Shown here in pieces: positions 54,998-63,965 of a stretch of 64,000 bases of DNA. The stretch lies in the NCBI GenBank assembly GCA_963692975.2, contig CAXMMR010000029.1, positions 124,001 through 188,000 on the forward strand. Direction: 5' to 3'. The notes under the pieces are model-generated. The model worked only from the letters and a program-made list of their open reading frames with translations, ran no database searches and was not told the origin of the DNA. Position 1 is the stretch's first letter, and every line of letters begins with the position of its first letter. The position numbers and the translations under genes are program-made. The stretch is from CAXMMR01 sp963692975. Its GTDB lineage: Bacteria; Pseudomonadota; Alphaproteobacteria; Acetobacterales; Acetobacteraceae.

Positions 54998-56143
54998 TCA
55001 ACCAGGCACAGACAGGTCGGTCAGCCGCTGATACTCGTCCATCGCGAAACGATCCGTCATGCTGGCGATGTAGTCGGCGGTCGTCCGCGCCGCCCTCGCC
55101 TCGCCGGCCGCCCCCGCCTCGAGGCGCCACGGGTCAGGCAGCATTCCCGGGTTCTCATGCAGCAGCACGAACAGCAGCCGCGTCAACTGCCGCGCCTTCA
55201 GCGTCATCCGGCTGACGCGCCAATGGTAATAGACGCGCGCGAACAGGAAGCTCTTCAGCGCCTGGTTCGCGCTCGCCATCGCCGGGCTGAAGCCGATCAC
55301 CGGGCCGCTCGCAGCCCGCACCCCATCGGCATCCACCGGGTCGAGCGCTGCCAGCCGGCGCGAGCTCTCCTCGACCAGGTCGATCACGAAGCGATTGATA
55401 ACCCGCCTGATCGTCTCGTGGCGCACCCGCGCCGGATCGTCGCTGCCAAGCGCGCGCGCCGCCGTCAGCGCCTCGCCGACCACCGGCAGGTCCGCCGCCT
55501 GCTCCAGATCGAGCAGTCCGGCCCGCACACCGTCGTCGAAGTCGTGACTGTGATAGGCGATGTCATCGGCAATCGAGGCCACCTGCGCCTCGGCCGAGGC
55601 AAAACTGTCCAGCCGCAGGTCGTGCAGCGCGTTATACTCGGCGATGTACAGCGCCGGCTGGGTCACCGGCCCGTTATGCTTGGCCAGCCCCTCCAGCATC
55701 TCCCATGTCAGGTTCAACCCGTCGAACCCGGCATAGCGGCGCTCCAAGCTGGTCACGATCCGCAGGCTTTGAGCATTGTGGTCGAAGCCGCCATACGGCT
55801 GCATGCCGGCATTCAGCGCCTCCTCGCCGGCGTGGCCGAATGGCGGATGCCCGAGGTCGTGCGCCAGCGCCAGCGCCTCCGTCAGGTCCTCGTCCAGCCG
55901 CAGCGCCCGCGCGATCGCGCGGGCAATCTGCGCCACCTCGATGCTGTGCGTCAGCCGGGTGCGGAAGAAGTCGCCCTCATGATTGACGAAGACCTGGGTC
56001 TTGTACTGCAGCTTGCGAAAGGCCGCGCTATGGATCACCCGATCACGGTCGCGCCCGAACGGGCTGCGCGTGGCAGAGTCCGGCTCGGCATGCAGCCGCC
56101 CGCGCGATGTCTCCGGCCGCACGGCATAGCGGGCGAGCGTCAT
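54998..56143 (-). CDS. dgt: Deoxyguanosinetriphosphate triphosphohydrolase-like protein
   Basis: A 381-residue HD-domain dNTPase. RDRDRVIHSAAFRKLQYKTQV, His66 (RLTHSIEV), His95-Asp96 (LAHDLGHPPFGHAGE) and a later metal Asp in SIADDIAYHSHD. It removes triphosphate from dGTP or other dNTPs. Divergent from the Fe-S carrier gene, a common alphaproteobacterial order. Confidence 0.94.
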   Translation of the reverse strand: MTLARYAVRPETSRGRLHAEPDSATRSPFGRDRDRVIHSAAFRKLQYKTQVFVNHEGDFFRTRLTHSIEVAQIARAIARALRLDEDLTEALALAHDLGHPPFGHAGEEALNAGMQPYGGFDHNAQSLRIVTSLERRYAGFDGLNLTWEMLEGLAKHNGPVTQPALYIAEYNALHDLRLDSFASAEAQVASIADDIAYHSHDFDDGVRAGLLDLEQAADLPVVGEALTAARALGSDDPARVRHETIRRVINRFVIDLVEESSRRLAALDPVDADGVRAASGPVIGFSPAMASANQALKSFLFARVYYHWRVSRMTLKARQLTRLLFVLLHENPGMLPDPWRLEAGAAGEARAARTTADYIASMTDRFAMDEYQRLTDLSVPG

Positions 56144-56177
56144 GGCATCGGCTTACCACCGGTTGCAGCATGCCGGA

Positions 56178-56330
56178 AGTCCAGAGGCTCAGCTCCTAGG
56201 CAAGGCAAAGCAAGGCAAGGGGCTTTCCCTCCGTGGAGCCCTTCCAACTGCCGCTGCGCGGCAGTCGGAACCTTGGGGCTCACTCCGCCCCTTGACCCCA
56301 TCAAAGGCGAAGCCTTTGAAATCCATTCGT
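56178..56330 (-). repeat. Expanded C-type module with branched hairpin, left side
   Basis: CCAGAGGCTCAGC (a B-like remnant), outer edge GGCAAGGCAAAGCAAGG, then CAAGGGGC / GCCCCTTG opened by an insert (56221-56290). The insert itself folds: ACTGCCGC / GCGGCAGT (56248-56266) inside GTGGAGCC / GGGCTCAC. Then TCAAAGGC / GCCTTTGA and AAATCCATTC. Confidence 0.8.
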
Positions 56331-56417
56331 TGACCTTCGTTTCTGGCAAGGTCGGTGCATCTGGCAGTCGGATTTGAAGGCTTCGCCAAGTAAGAAGGAA
56401 GGTAATCATTGACTAAC
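56331..56417. repeat. Core with GGCTTCGCCAAG block
   Basis: GGCTTCGCCAAGTAAGAAGG at 56380-56399 matches the cores near 10203 and 18738. No gene is seen. Confidence 0.5.
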
Positions 56418-56477
56418 GACTGGGGTCTGGGGCCTCCCGGCCCCAGCGGGTCAAGGGCAGAGCCCTTGCCTTCCTTT
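56418..56477 (+). repeat. B-type double-hairpin module, right side
   Basis: ACTGGGGTCTGG, hairpin GGGGCC / GGCCCC, hairpin CAAGGGC / GCCCTTG, outer edge CCTTCCTTTC. Upstream of the Fe-S carrier gene. Confidence 0.85.
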
Positions 56478-56556
56478 CGCCTGCCTTGCACCAGCCCCGT
56501 GACCCACCGGCAAGCTGCCTCTTCTATCGGCCGCCAACGCCGCCTATGTTCTGCCG

Positions 56557-56910
56557 ATGGACAACGCGATCGCCGCCGCCTTCTCAGTCTCCGATCGCGC
56601 CGCCACGCGCATCGCCGAGATCATCGCCGGTCAGCAGGAGGCGCTCGAGCCGATGGCGCTTCGGGTGGCGGTGCTCGCCGGCGGCTGCAGCGGCTTCCAG
56701 TACAAGTTCGCGCTCGACGGCAGCGTCCAGGCCGACGACGTGGTGATCGAGGCCGGTGCGGCGCGCGTGCTCGTCGACACGGTGAGCCTCGACCTGCTCG
56801 GCGGCGCCGAGCTCGACTACACGGACGCGCTGATGGGCGCCCATTTCACCGTGCGCAACCCGAACGCCACGTCGTCCTGCGGCTGCGGCACCAGCTTCTC
56901 GATGGAGTAG
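56557..56910 (+). CDS. erpA: A-type Fe-S cluster carrier (ErpA/IscA family)
   Basis: A 117-residue HesB/IscA fold protein with the three cluster-binding Cys: Cys44 (AGGCSGFQY), Cys108 and Cys110 (SSCGCGTSF). It accepts and hands on Fe-S clusters. The exact name (ErpA versus IscA) is inferred from the dgt-xth context, where the ErpA type is usual. Confidence 0.88.
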   Translation: MDNAIAAAFSVSDRAATRIAEIIAGQQEALEPMALRVAVLAGGCSGFQYKFALDGSVQADDVVIEAGAARVLVDTVSLDLLGGAELDYTDALMGAHFTVRNPNATSSCGCGTSFSME

Positions 56911-56935
56911 CGGCGTCCGGCCGAGTGTCGCCGTC

Positions 56936-57703
56936 GTGAAGCTCGCCACCTGGAACGTCAATTCCGTGCGCATGCGTCAGGCGCATGTGTGCCGCTGGCT
57001 GCGCAGCCACCAGCCCGACCTCCTGCTGCTGCAGGAGATCAAGTGCGAGCAGCCTCAGTTCCCGGATTGCTTCGGCGAGCTCGGCTACACCGCCGAAATC
57101 GTCGGCCAGAAAAGCTATAACGGCGTCGCCATCCTCTCCCGCGCGCCGGTCGCGGTCACCGCCCGTGCCCTGCCCGGCCTGCCGGAGGACGACGCCCAGG
57201 CTCGCTACCTTGAGGTCGAGGCAAACGGCATCCTCGTCGGTAACCTCTACCTCCCGAACGGCAACTCCGGCGGCGAGCCCGGCTACGCCTACAAGCTGCG
57301 CTGGATGGAGTGCCTCGCCGACCACGCCGCCACCCTGCTGGAGAACGACGTCCCGCTCGCCCTGCTCGGCGACTACAACGTCTGTCCCGCCGACGAGGAC
57401 CACGCCCCCGGCACCCTGCCGCCGACGGACGCGCTGATCCGTCCCGAGACCCGCGCCCGCTTCCGCCGCCTGCTGCATGGCGGCCTCACCGACGCCGTCC
57501 GCGCCCTGCGCCCCACCGGCGCCGTCTACACCTTCTGGGACTATCAGGCCGGCGCCTGGCAACGCGACCGCGGCCTGCGCATCGATCATGCCCTGCTGTC
57601 ACCGACCCTCGTCGAACGCCTCGTCAGCGCGACGCCGCATAAGGACGTGCGGGGCGAGGAACAGCCGTCGGACCACGTGCCGCTTTTGGTGGAGCTGCAT
57701 TAG
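56936..57703 (+). CDS. xth: Exodeoxyribonuclease III
   Basis: A 255-residue AP endonuclease / 3' exonuclease of the ExoIII group. KLATWNVNSVR, Glu34 (LLQEIKC), Asp146/Asn148 (GDYNVCP), and the final SDHVPL with His247. Base-excision repair. GTG 56936 is the start. Followed directly by an A module. Confidence 0.95.
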   Translation: MKLATWNVNSVRMRQAHVCRWLRSHQPDLLLLQEIKCEQPQFPDCFGELGYTAEIVGQKSYNGVAILSRAPVAVTARALPGLPEDDAQARYLEVEANGILVGNLYLPNGNSGGEPGYAYKLRWMECLADHAATLLENDVPLALLGDYNVCPADEDHAPGTLPPTDALIRPETRARFRRLLHGGLTDAVRALRPTGAVYTFWDYQAGAWQRDRGLRIDHALLSPTLVERLVSATPHKDVRGEEQPSDHVPLLVELH

Positions 57704-57748
57704 GAATGCAGCGCTTCTTTTTTGAAAAAAAGAAGCAAAAAACTTTTC
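57704..57748 (+). repeat. A-type hairpin module, left side
   Basis: Outer edge AGGAATGCAGC, hairpin GCTTCTTTTTT / GAAAAAAAGAAGC, then AAAAAACTTTTC. Begins at the xth stop; right partner is a B module at 57991. Confidence 0.85.
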
Positions 57749-57990
57749 TTCCGTTGGCGCTGAAACGATGCGGGCGGCGTGCTAACAACGTCATCGGACA
57801 AGCCGCTCAGGCCACTGAGCCGTAAATCTTGCCTATAGGCAAGATTTCTATAAGTCATTGATAAACAACAATAAATATTTTCGAGTTGGGGCATTACGCC
57901 GCATCCTTGCGCGACGCCGCCTTGGCACTCCCACCAGCATCAACGAACCAGCCGATCTGCCAATCTTGCGGTATTTGGCCTGAATCTCAC
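57749..57990. repeat. Core of intergenic element, related to 2524-2735
   Basis: No gene is seen. It includes a perfect 24-base palindrome at 57824-57847 with half-site AAATCTTGCCTA, plus CGATGC...GTGCTAACA (57767-57787) and AATCTTGCGGTATT (57962-57975), all also present in order in the gap after glf. An AT-rich stretch follows the palindrome (57847-57890). Confidence 0.6.
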
Positions 57991-58050
57991 GAAATGGGGT
58001 CTGGGGCCGCGGGCCCCAGCGGGTCCAGGGCAGAGCCCTGACCTTCCTTC
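57991..58050 (+). repeat. B-type double-hairpin module, right side
   Basis: AAATGGGGTCTGG, hairpin CTGGGGCC / GGCCCCAG, hairpin CCAGGGC / GCCCTGA, outer edge CCTTCCTTC. Before the dienelactone hydrolase gene. Confidence 0.85.
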
Positions 58051-58127
58051 AAACAGGCGACCGCTGCCCTGTGGCGCTCCCGGCGCTGCGCTGGTAGAGG
58101 CGGCGACGACGCGGGAGAGAACACCAA

Positions 58128-58844
58128 ATGCACAGCGAGACCCTGACCTACCAGGCTGACGGCCTGACGATGCAGTCAAGGCTGTTTTTCGAGCCCGCCG
58201 AGGCGCCTCGCGCCGGCGTCCTGGTGTTTCCCGAGGCGTTCGGCCTGGGCCCGCACGCGATCTCCCGCGCCGAGCGTCTCGCCGCGCTCGGCTACGTCGC
58301 GCTGGCCTGCGACCTGCACGGCCAGGCCGAGGTCATCGAAGATCTCGGTCAGGCAATCGGCCTGATCAAGCCGTTGATGGAAGACCCGATGCGTAACCGC
58401 GCCCGCACCGAGGGCGCGCTGACGGCCCTCACCGCCCGCCCGGAAGTCGATGCCAGCCGCATTGCCGCCATTGGCTTCTGCTTCGGCGGCACGATGGCCC
58501 TGGAGCTGGCCCGATCCGGCGCGGACATCCGCGCCGTCGCCGGCTTCCACAGCGGCCTGGCGACCGCCCGCCCCGAGGACGCCGCCAATATCCGCGCCAA
58601 GGTCATGGTCTGCATCGGCGCCGACGACCCGATGATCAACCCGGAGCAACGCGCCGCTTTCGAGACCGAAATGCGCGAGGGCGGGGTCGACTGGCAGATG
58701 CACCTCTACGGCAACACCGTGCACAGCTTCACCAACCCGGAAGCCGACAAGCGCGGCATGCCTGATGCCATCCGCTACAGCGCCGAAGCCGACGCCCGCT
58801 CCTGGGCCTCCCTGCAAATGCTGTTCGCCGAGCAACTCGACTGA
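58128..58844 (+). CDS. Dienelactone hydrolase family protein
   Basis: A 238-residue alpha/beta hydrolase with a Cys nucleophile: Cys118 in GFCFGG, Asp167 in GADDPM and His199 in NTVHSFTNPEA. These match dienelactone hydrolases, which open cyclic esters, but no aromatic degradation genes are near, so the real substrate is unknown. Cytosolic. Confidence 0.9.
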   Translation: MHSETLTYQADGLTMQSRLFFEPAEAPRAGVLVFPEAFGLGPHAISRAERLAALGYVALACDLHGQAEVIEDLGQAIGLIKPLMEDPMRNRARTEGALTALTARPEVDASRIAAIGFCFGGTMALELARSGADIRAVAGFHSGLATARPEDAANIRAKVMVCIGADDPMINPEQRAAFETEMREGGVDWQMHLYGNTVHSFTNPEADKRGMPDAIRYSAEADARSWASLQMLFAEQLD

Positions 58845-58886
58845 AGCAAGCGGTCCTTTTTTTGAAAAAAAGGACCAAAAAACTTC
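58845..58886 (+). repeat. A-type hairpin module, left side
   Basis: AGCAAGC, hairpin GGTCCTTTTTTT / GAAAAAAAGGACC, AAAAAACTT, starting at the hydrolase stop. Confidence 0.85.
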
Positions 58887-58916
58887 TATTCATTGAGCGG
58901 GATCATCTTAACGAAC

Positions 58917-58956
58917 GAAAGTTTTTTGCTTCTTTTTTTCAAAAAAGAAGCCCTTC
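58917..58956 (-). repeat. A-type hairpin module, right side
   Basis: GAAAGTTTTTTGC, CTTCTTTTTTT / AAAAAAGAAG, outer edge CCCTTCTT, ending at the dehydratase stop. Confidence 0.85.
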
Positions 58957-59895
58957 TTAACCGCCCGTCAGGCACCGCGCGAACGTCGATGGATCGACGT
59001 TGCCGCCGCTGAGCAGCACGCCGACAGACCGGCTCTCAACCGCCACGCGCCCGGCCAGCAGCGCGGCAAGCCCGGCAGCGCCGCCCGGCTCCAGCACGAC
59101 GCGCAGCTCCTCGAACGCGAACCGCATCGCCGCCAGGACCTCGTCGTCGCTCACCGCAAGCGCACCGGCAAGCCGGGTCCGGTTGATCGCGAAGCTGATC
59201 CGGCCGGGCTGCGGGCTGAGCAGCGAGTCACACAGCATCGACCCCCCGGGCGCCGCCAGGCGCTCGCCGGCGGCCAGCGACCGCGCGGTGTCGTCCCAGC
59301 CCGCCGGCTCCACGGCGTAGACCTGCGAGCCCGGGGCGGCCAATCCGCAGCCGGCGACGAGGCCGCCGCCGCCGGCCGGCACCAGCAGCAGCTCCGGCTC
59401 TCCCGCCTGGTCGACCAGCTCCAGCGCCGCTGTCCCCTGGCCTGCGATCACGTCCTCATCCTCGAACGGAGGGATGAGCGCCGCGCCGTGCCGTGCCGCA
59501 AAGCCGCTCGCCAGGGCCTCACGGTCCTCGGTCATCCGGTCGTAGCCGTGCACGGTGGCGCCCCAGGACAGCGTGCCGCGCCGCTTGGCGGCCGGCGCGT
59601 CGGTCGGCATGAAGACGGTCGCCGCGAGCCCGCAGGCCGCCGCCGCGCAGGCGACCGCCTGAGCATGGTTGCCGGACGAGTAGGCCACCACGGAGCGCGC
59701 GCCTTCGCCCACGCGTCTCAGGATGGCGTTCGTGGCGCCGCGCAGCTTGAAGCTGCCGGTACGCTGCAGGCACTCGGCCTTCAGCAGCACGGTGCCGCCC
59801 ACCCGCCGGTCGAGTGCCGTCGAGCGCAACACCGGCGTGCGCACGACGTGGCCCTCGATGCGGGCCGCGGCCACCAGCACGTCGTCGCGCGTCAA
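58957..59895 (-). CDS. PLP-dependent threonine dehydratase / serine racemase-like protein
   Basis: A 312-residue fold-type II PLP enzyme. Lys50 in SFKLRGA binds PLP, SSGNHAQAVA binds phosphate, GGGGLVAG the cofactor, and VLLSGGNVD closes. It acts on threonine or serine (dehydration or racemisation); it lacks the C-terminal regulatory domain of biosynthetic IlvA. I set the start at TTG 59895, which overlaps the stop of the glycosyltransferase gene as TTGA; the longer frame lies inside that gene. Confidence 0.88.
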   Translation of the reverse strand: MTRDDVLVAAARIEGHVVRTPVLRSTALDRRVGGTVLLKAECLQRTGSFKLRGATNAILRRVGEGARSVVAYSSGNHAQAVACAAAACGLAATVFMPTDAPAAKRRGTLSWGATVHGYDRMTEDREALASGFAARHGAALIPPFEDEDVIAGQGTAALELVDQAGEPELLLVPAGGGGLVAGCGLAAPGSQVYAVEPAGWDDTARSLAAGERLAAPGGSMLCDSLLSPQPGRISFAINRTRLAGALAVSDDEVLAAMRFAFEELRVVLEPGGAAGLAALLAGRVAVESRSVGVLLSGGNVDPSTFARCLTGG

Positions 59896-61298
59896 CGCAC
59901 GCCCCGCCCCGGCAGCAGCACCGCTCGGTCCCCTGCCCGGCCCGGCGCCACCGCGTCGACGCGATACAGCCAATACCGTTCCGCCACCACGCCGCTGCGC
60001 TCCCGCACCGCCTCGCCCAGCAGGCTCACCGCGCCGAACCGCGCCGGGTCGGGAGGCTCGTGGTGGTGCTCGCTTTGCACCAGCAGCCCCGATCCCTGCA
60101 GCGCGGCCGCCGGCAGCCGGAACAACCCCCAGCGCCGCTCGATGCCGACCACCGGCCCCGGCAGGCGCCAGGCCAGCTCGGACGCGAGACCATACTCGTC
60201 GCTGACGACGAACGCCGCGCCCTGCCGCCCACGCTCTGCCGACACCTGCATCGCCAAACCGTTCCATCCGCCCAGCCGCGCCAGCGTCGGATCCAGGCCG
60301 ACCGGCAGCGCCACGCCCAGCCCCGCCGCCTGCACATAGGCCAGCACCGCCACGACCAGGCCGAGCGCCGCCGCCGGCTGCCAGAACCGGGCCGACAGCC
60401 ACCCGGCGGCCAGGCACCCGCCCGGCCAGAGGATCGCCGGCCAGTTGGCCTGCACCCGGTCGCCGGCGGCATGCACAACAAACACGAGTCCCGGCACCAG
60501 CACCACGCAACCCAGCAGCCCCGCCGCCGCATCATGCGGCAGCCGACGCATCGCGCGCCAAACCCCAAGCACGCACAACCCGAACACCCAGGGTGTCGCG
60601 AGCCCAACCTGCCCGCCCAGCAGCTCGGCCTCAAACCGCCAGGCGCGCGCCGGCGCGAAGACCTCGCTTCGCCCGCCCTGCTTGGCGAAACTGGCAAATC
60701 CGTGCAGCGCGTTCCACCAGGCCACGGGTGCAAAGCACGCCAGCGCCAGGACGAGCCCCGCCCAGACCTGCCAGCGCCCGAGCAGGTCACGCCGCCAGCC
60801 CAGCTGCCAGATCGCCAAAGCCAGCCCGAGCAGGAAGGCGGTATACTTGCTGTCCAACGCCAAGCCGGCCGCGAGCCCCGCCGCCAGCCACCAGCCGGGA
60901 CGCCCCGCCATCCCGCGCAACGCCGCCCAGAGCGTCGCCACCCAGAACAACAGCAGCGGCGTGTCCGGCGTCATCACCACGCCGCCGACGCCGACAAACA
61001 GCGTCGCATTCAGCAGCGCCGCCGCGACGATCCCAGCGCGCGGCCCGGCCAGCATGCGGCCGCCATCCCACAGCAGCACCGATCCAAGCGCCACGGCGAA
61101 CGGGCCAAGCAGCCGAACGCCAAGCGGCGACGCGCCGACCAGCCACTCCCCGGTTCGTATCCAGAACGCCACCATCGGCGGGTGATCGAGATAGCCCGGC
61201 TGCAGCACGCGCGCCCAGATCGCGTAGTAGGTCTCGTCCGGGGACAGCGGCACAAGCCCGGCGACGACGAGGCGTATCGCGGTCAGCGATGCAAGCAA
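59892..61298 (-). CDS. Lipid-linked sugar glycosyltransferase, ArnT/PMT (GT39/83) type
   Basis: A polytopic protein of about 470 residues with around ten hydrophobic segments. The first loop has LSPDETYYAIWA, with the Asp-Glu pair of the GT-C fold, then YLDHPPMVAFWI and LDSKYTAFLLG, as in ArnT and RgtA-type enzymes that move a sugar from a polyprenyl phosphate. The start is uncertain: TTG 61298 is just downstream of an A-type repeat, and the open frame continues through the repeat to another TTG at 61391. Overlaps the PLP enzyme gene downstream. Confidence 0.85.
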   Translation of the reverse strand: MLASLTAIRLVVAGLVPLSPDETYYAIWARVLQPGYLDHPPMVAFWIRTGEWLVGASPLGVRLLGPFAVALGSVLLWDGGRMLAGPRAGIVAAALLNATLFVGVGGVVMTPDTPLLLFWVATLWAALRGMAGRPGWWLAAGLAAGLALDSKYTAFLLGLALAIWQLGWRRDLLGRWQVWAGLVLALACFAPVAWWNALHGFASFAKQGGRSEVFAPARAWRFEAELLGGQVGLATPWVFGLCVLGVWRAMRRLPHDAAAGLLGCVVLVPGLVFVVHAAGDRVQANWPAILWPGGCLAAGWLSARFWQPAAALGLVVAVLAYVQAAGLGVALPVGLDPTLARLGGWNGLAMQVSAERGRQGAAFVVSDEYGLASELAWRLPGPVVGIERRWGLFRLPAAALQGSGLLVQSEHHHEPPDPARFGAVSLLGEAVRERSGVVAERYWLYRVDAVAPGRAGDRAVLLPGRGVR

Positions 61299-61343
61299 GA
61301 GGAGACAAGTGCTTCTTTTTTGAAAAAAAGAAGCAAAAAATTC
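61299..61343 (+). repeat. A-type hairpin module, left side
   Basis: Outer edge GAGGAGACAAG, hairpin GCTTCTTTTTT / GAAAAAAAGAAGC, AAAAAATTC. Located over the start region of the glycosyltransferase. Confidence 0.82.
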
Positions 61344-61388
61344 TGATCCGCGCTGTCGCGTGCCAGGCTGGCCACAGCCCCCATCGAA

Positions 61389-61433
61389 CAAAAGTTTTTT
61401 GTTCTTTTTTTCAAAAAAGAACCTCTTCCTTGC
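61389..61433 (-). repeat. A-type hairpin module, right side
   Basis: AAAAGTTTTTTG, GTTCTTTTTTT / AAAAAAGAAC, outer edge CTCTTCCTTGC, ending at the stop of the GT2-GtrA gene. Confidence 0.85.
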
Positions 61434-62585
61434 TCATCGCGATCGCCAGACGAGGGTGGCGGACACCGCATAATTCCACACGACGCCAATCGCCGCGCCG
61501 GCCGCGCTCGCCGGCGTCCAGCCCGAGTGGCTGCGATACAGGCTCTGCGCAATGCCGACATTGGCCGCCGCGCCGACGCCGCACACCAGCATGAACAGCG
61601 CCAGGCCGCGCCAGAGCTGCGGGCCGGACAGCCGGCTGTCGCGATAAGTGATGGCGTTGTTGAGCCAGAAATTGGCCACCATCGCGACCAGCGTCGCCAC
61701 CACCTGCGCCGTGTCGAAGGCGAGCCCGACGCGCCGACCCACCGCGACCACGGCCAGGTCGATCAGGATCCCCAGGGCGCCCACCGCGGCGAAGGCGATG
61801 AAGCGCATCGGCAGCAGGCCGCCGGTCGCCTTGTCGGCCAGCATGGCGACAAACTGCACCAGCACCAGGACGTCGAGCTTGCTCTGCCCGGACATCCTGG
61901 CCCGGAACGTCGCCGGCAGCTCGACCACCCGCAGGCGCCGCGGCGCCGAGAGGATCACGTCCAGCAGGATCTTGAAGCCCCGCCCGGCCAGCCGCGGCGC
62001 CACCTGGTCGAACAACTCGCGCCGCAGCAGGAAGAACCCGCTCATCGGGTCGGTGAGCCGCACCGGCAGCAGCCGCGAGGCCAGCTCGATGCCGCCTGCC
62101 GACAGCCGGTGGCGCCAGGCGGCGGACAGCCCCGACGCGTCGCCGCCGGCGGCGAACCGGCTCGCCAGCGCGATGTCCGCCCCGCCCCGCACCGCCGCCA
62201 GCATCGCCGGCAACCTGGCCTCGTCGTGCTGCAGATCGCCATCCATCACGGCGATGAAGGGGCTCGCCGAGGCAAGCACGCCCTCGATCACTGCCGAGGA
62301 GAGCCCCCGCCGGCCAATCCGCCTGACGCAGCGCACCCGAGCGTCCGCCGCAGCCAGCCGCTTGGCCAACTCCCAGCTACGGTCCGGGCTGTCGTCATCG
62401 ACAAAGATTACCTCCCAGCTGAGGCCCGCCAACGCCTGGTCGAGTGCTGCGACCAGCGGCCCTATGTTGGCCGCCTCGTTGAAGCACGGCACGACGATCG
62501 TCAGCTCGGCCGTGCCGTCAGCGGCGAGCCCGCTGTCCCGGGACGACGTAGCCTCGACCGGTGGCGTGGGATCAGGCGCGCGCAT
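61434..62585 (-). CDS. Polyprenyl-phosphate glycosyltransferase with GtrA domain
   Basis: A 383-residue fusion. Residues 28-250 form a GT2 domain of the dolichol-phosphate mannosyltransferase group (TIVVPCFNEAANI, FVDDDSPD, VMDGDLQHDEARLP). Residues about 260-380 hold four membrane segments of the GtrA type (MRFIAFAAVGALGILIDLAVV, VVATLVAMVANFWLNNAITY). It would make a polyprenyl-phosphate sugar and flip or hold it; this is the donor type used by the ArnT-like enzyme encoded downstream, so the two probably work together. Confidence 0.9.
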   Translation of the reverse strand: MRAPDPTPPVEATSSRDSGLAADGTAELTIVVPCFNEAANIGPLVAALDQALAGLSWEVIFVDDDSPDRSWELAKRLAAADARVRCVRRIGRRGLSSAVIEGVLASASPFIAVMDGDLQHDEARLPAMLAAVRGGADIALASRFAAGGDASGLSAAWRHRLSAGGIELASRLLPVRLTDPMSGFFLLRRELFDQVAPRLAGRGFKILLDVILSAPRRLRVVELPATFRARMSGQSKLDVLVLVQFVAMLADKATGGLLPMRFIAFAAVGALGILIDLAVVAVGRRVGLAFDTAQVVATLVAMVANFWLNNAITYRDSRLSGPQLWRGLALFMLVCGVGAAANVGIAQSLYRSHSGWTPASAAGAAIGVVWNYAVSATLVWRSR

Positions 62586-62714
62586 GCGCCGTGCTTGCGC
62601 CTTGCTCGTCCGCCGTCAAGCATGGTGGACCGGCGCCCGCCTGCAAAACATGCGCCTGCTGGACACTCGGCACGCCCCCCGCTAGCGCTGCATGTCCAGT
62701 AATGCCGGTGCCAA

Positions 62715-63965
62715 ATGACCAGACAACCCTCGCTGTCGCGCAACCAGATCCCGGTGCTCCTGCTCGAAGGCATCAACGATAGCGCCGTGACCCTGCTCGA
62801 GGCGCGGGGTTATACCGGCACGACCCGGCTACCGACGGCGCTGGACGGCGCAGCCCTGATCGCGGCGCTGGCGAACACCGCGATCCTCGGCATCCGCAGC
62901 CGCACCCGGATGACCGCAGCCGCGATCGAGGCTGCCGCGCCGCTCACCGCCATCGGCTGCTTCTCGGTCGGCACCAACCAGGTCGACCTGCCCGCTGCAC
63001 GCCGTCGCGGCATCCCCGTGTTCAACGCGCCGTTCTCCAACACGCGCAGCGTCGCCGAACTGGTAATCGGCGAGATCGTCATGCTGCTGCGCCGCATCGT
63101 GCCGCGCTCGAACGACGCGCATCAGGGCGGATGGGACAAGTCGGCGGTCAACTCGCGCGAGGTGCGCGGCAAGACGCTCGGCATTGTCGGCTACGGCAAT
63201 ATCGGCTCGCAGCTCAGCACGCTGGCCGAGGCGATGGGCATGCGAGTGCTGTTCTTCGACATCGCCGACCGGCTGCGCCACGGCAACGCCGAGCCGGCCG
63301 GCTCGCTGGCCGAGCTGCTTGCGTCCAGCGACGTCGTCACTCTGCACGTGCCGGAAACCCCGGCGACGCTGAACATGATTGGCGCGGCCGAGATCGCCCG
63401 CATGCGGCCGGGCGCCTGCCTGATCAACAACAGCCGCGGCCACGTCGTTGACCTGGACGCGCTCGCTGGCGCCCTGCGCGCCGGGCACCTGACCGGTGCC
63501 GCGATCGACGTGTTCCCGCTCGAGCCCGGCGGTAACGCCGAGCGCTTCGCCTCGCCGCTGCAAGGCATCGCCAACGTCATCCTGACGCCGCATATCGGCG
63601 GCTCGACGGAGGAGGCGCAGGAGCGCATCGGCGCCGAGGTGGCGCGCAAGCTGCTGGAGTTTTCCGAGACCGGCAGCACGGTCGGCGCGGTGAATTTCCC
63701 GCAAGTACAGCTGCCGCCGCGCGTCACCACCACCCGCTACCTGCACGTCCATCGCAACGTTCCAGGCATGCTGGGCCACCTGAACGACGTATTTTCCCGC
63801 GGCCGCTACAACATCGCGGCGCAATACCTGCAGACGGATGCCGAGCTCGGCTATGTCTGCGTGGATGCCGACGTGCCGTCGGATCGCTGCTCGGGGGTGC
63901 TTGACGAGATCTCAGCCATAGCCGGCACGATCCGGGCGCGCATGCTGTTTACCGGCGAAGAGTGA
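62715..63965 (+). CDS. serA: D-3-phosphoglycerate dehydrogenase
   Basis: First enzyme of serine synthesis, 416 residues, the form with a C-terminal ACT domain. NAD loop GYGNIG (159-164), catalytic region NNSRGHVVD and TPHIGGSTEEAQ, and ACT domain from about 340 (HVHRNVPGMLGHLNDVFS), which usually senses serine. An A module follows nine bases after the stop and runs to the window edge. Confidence 0.94.
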   Translation: MTRQPSLSRNQIPVLLLEGINDSAVTLLEARGYTGTTRLPTALDGAALIAALANTAILGIRSRTRMTAAAIEAAAPLTAIGCFSVGTNQVDLPAARRRGIPVFNAPFSNTRSVAELVIGEIVMLLRRIVPRSNDAHQGGWDKSAVNSREVRGKTLGIVGYGNIGSQLSTLAEAMGMRVLFFDIADRLRHGNAEPAGSLAELLASSDVVTLHVPETPATLNMIGAAEIARMRPGACLINNSRGHVVDLDALAGALRAGHLTGAAIDVFPLEPGGNAERFASPLQGIANVILTPHIGGSTEEAQERIGAEVARKLLEFSETGSTVGAVNFPQVQLPPRVTTTRYLHVHRNVPGMLGHLNDVFSRGRYNIAAQYLQTDAELGYVCVDADVPSDRCSGVLDEISAIAGTIRARMLFTGEE

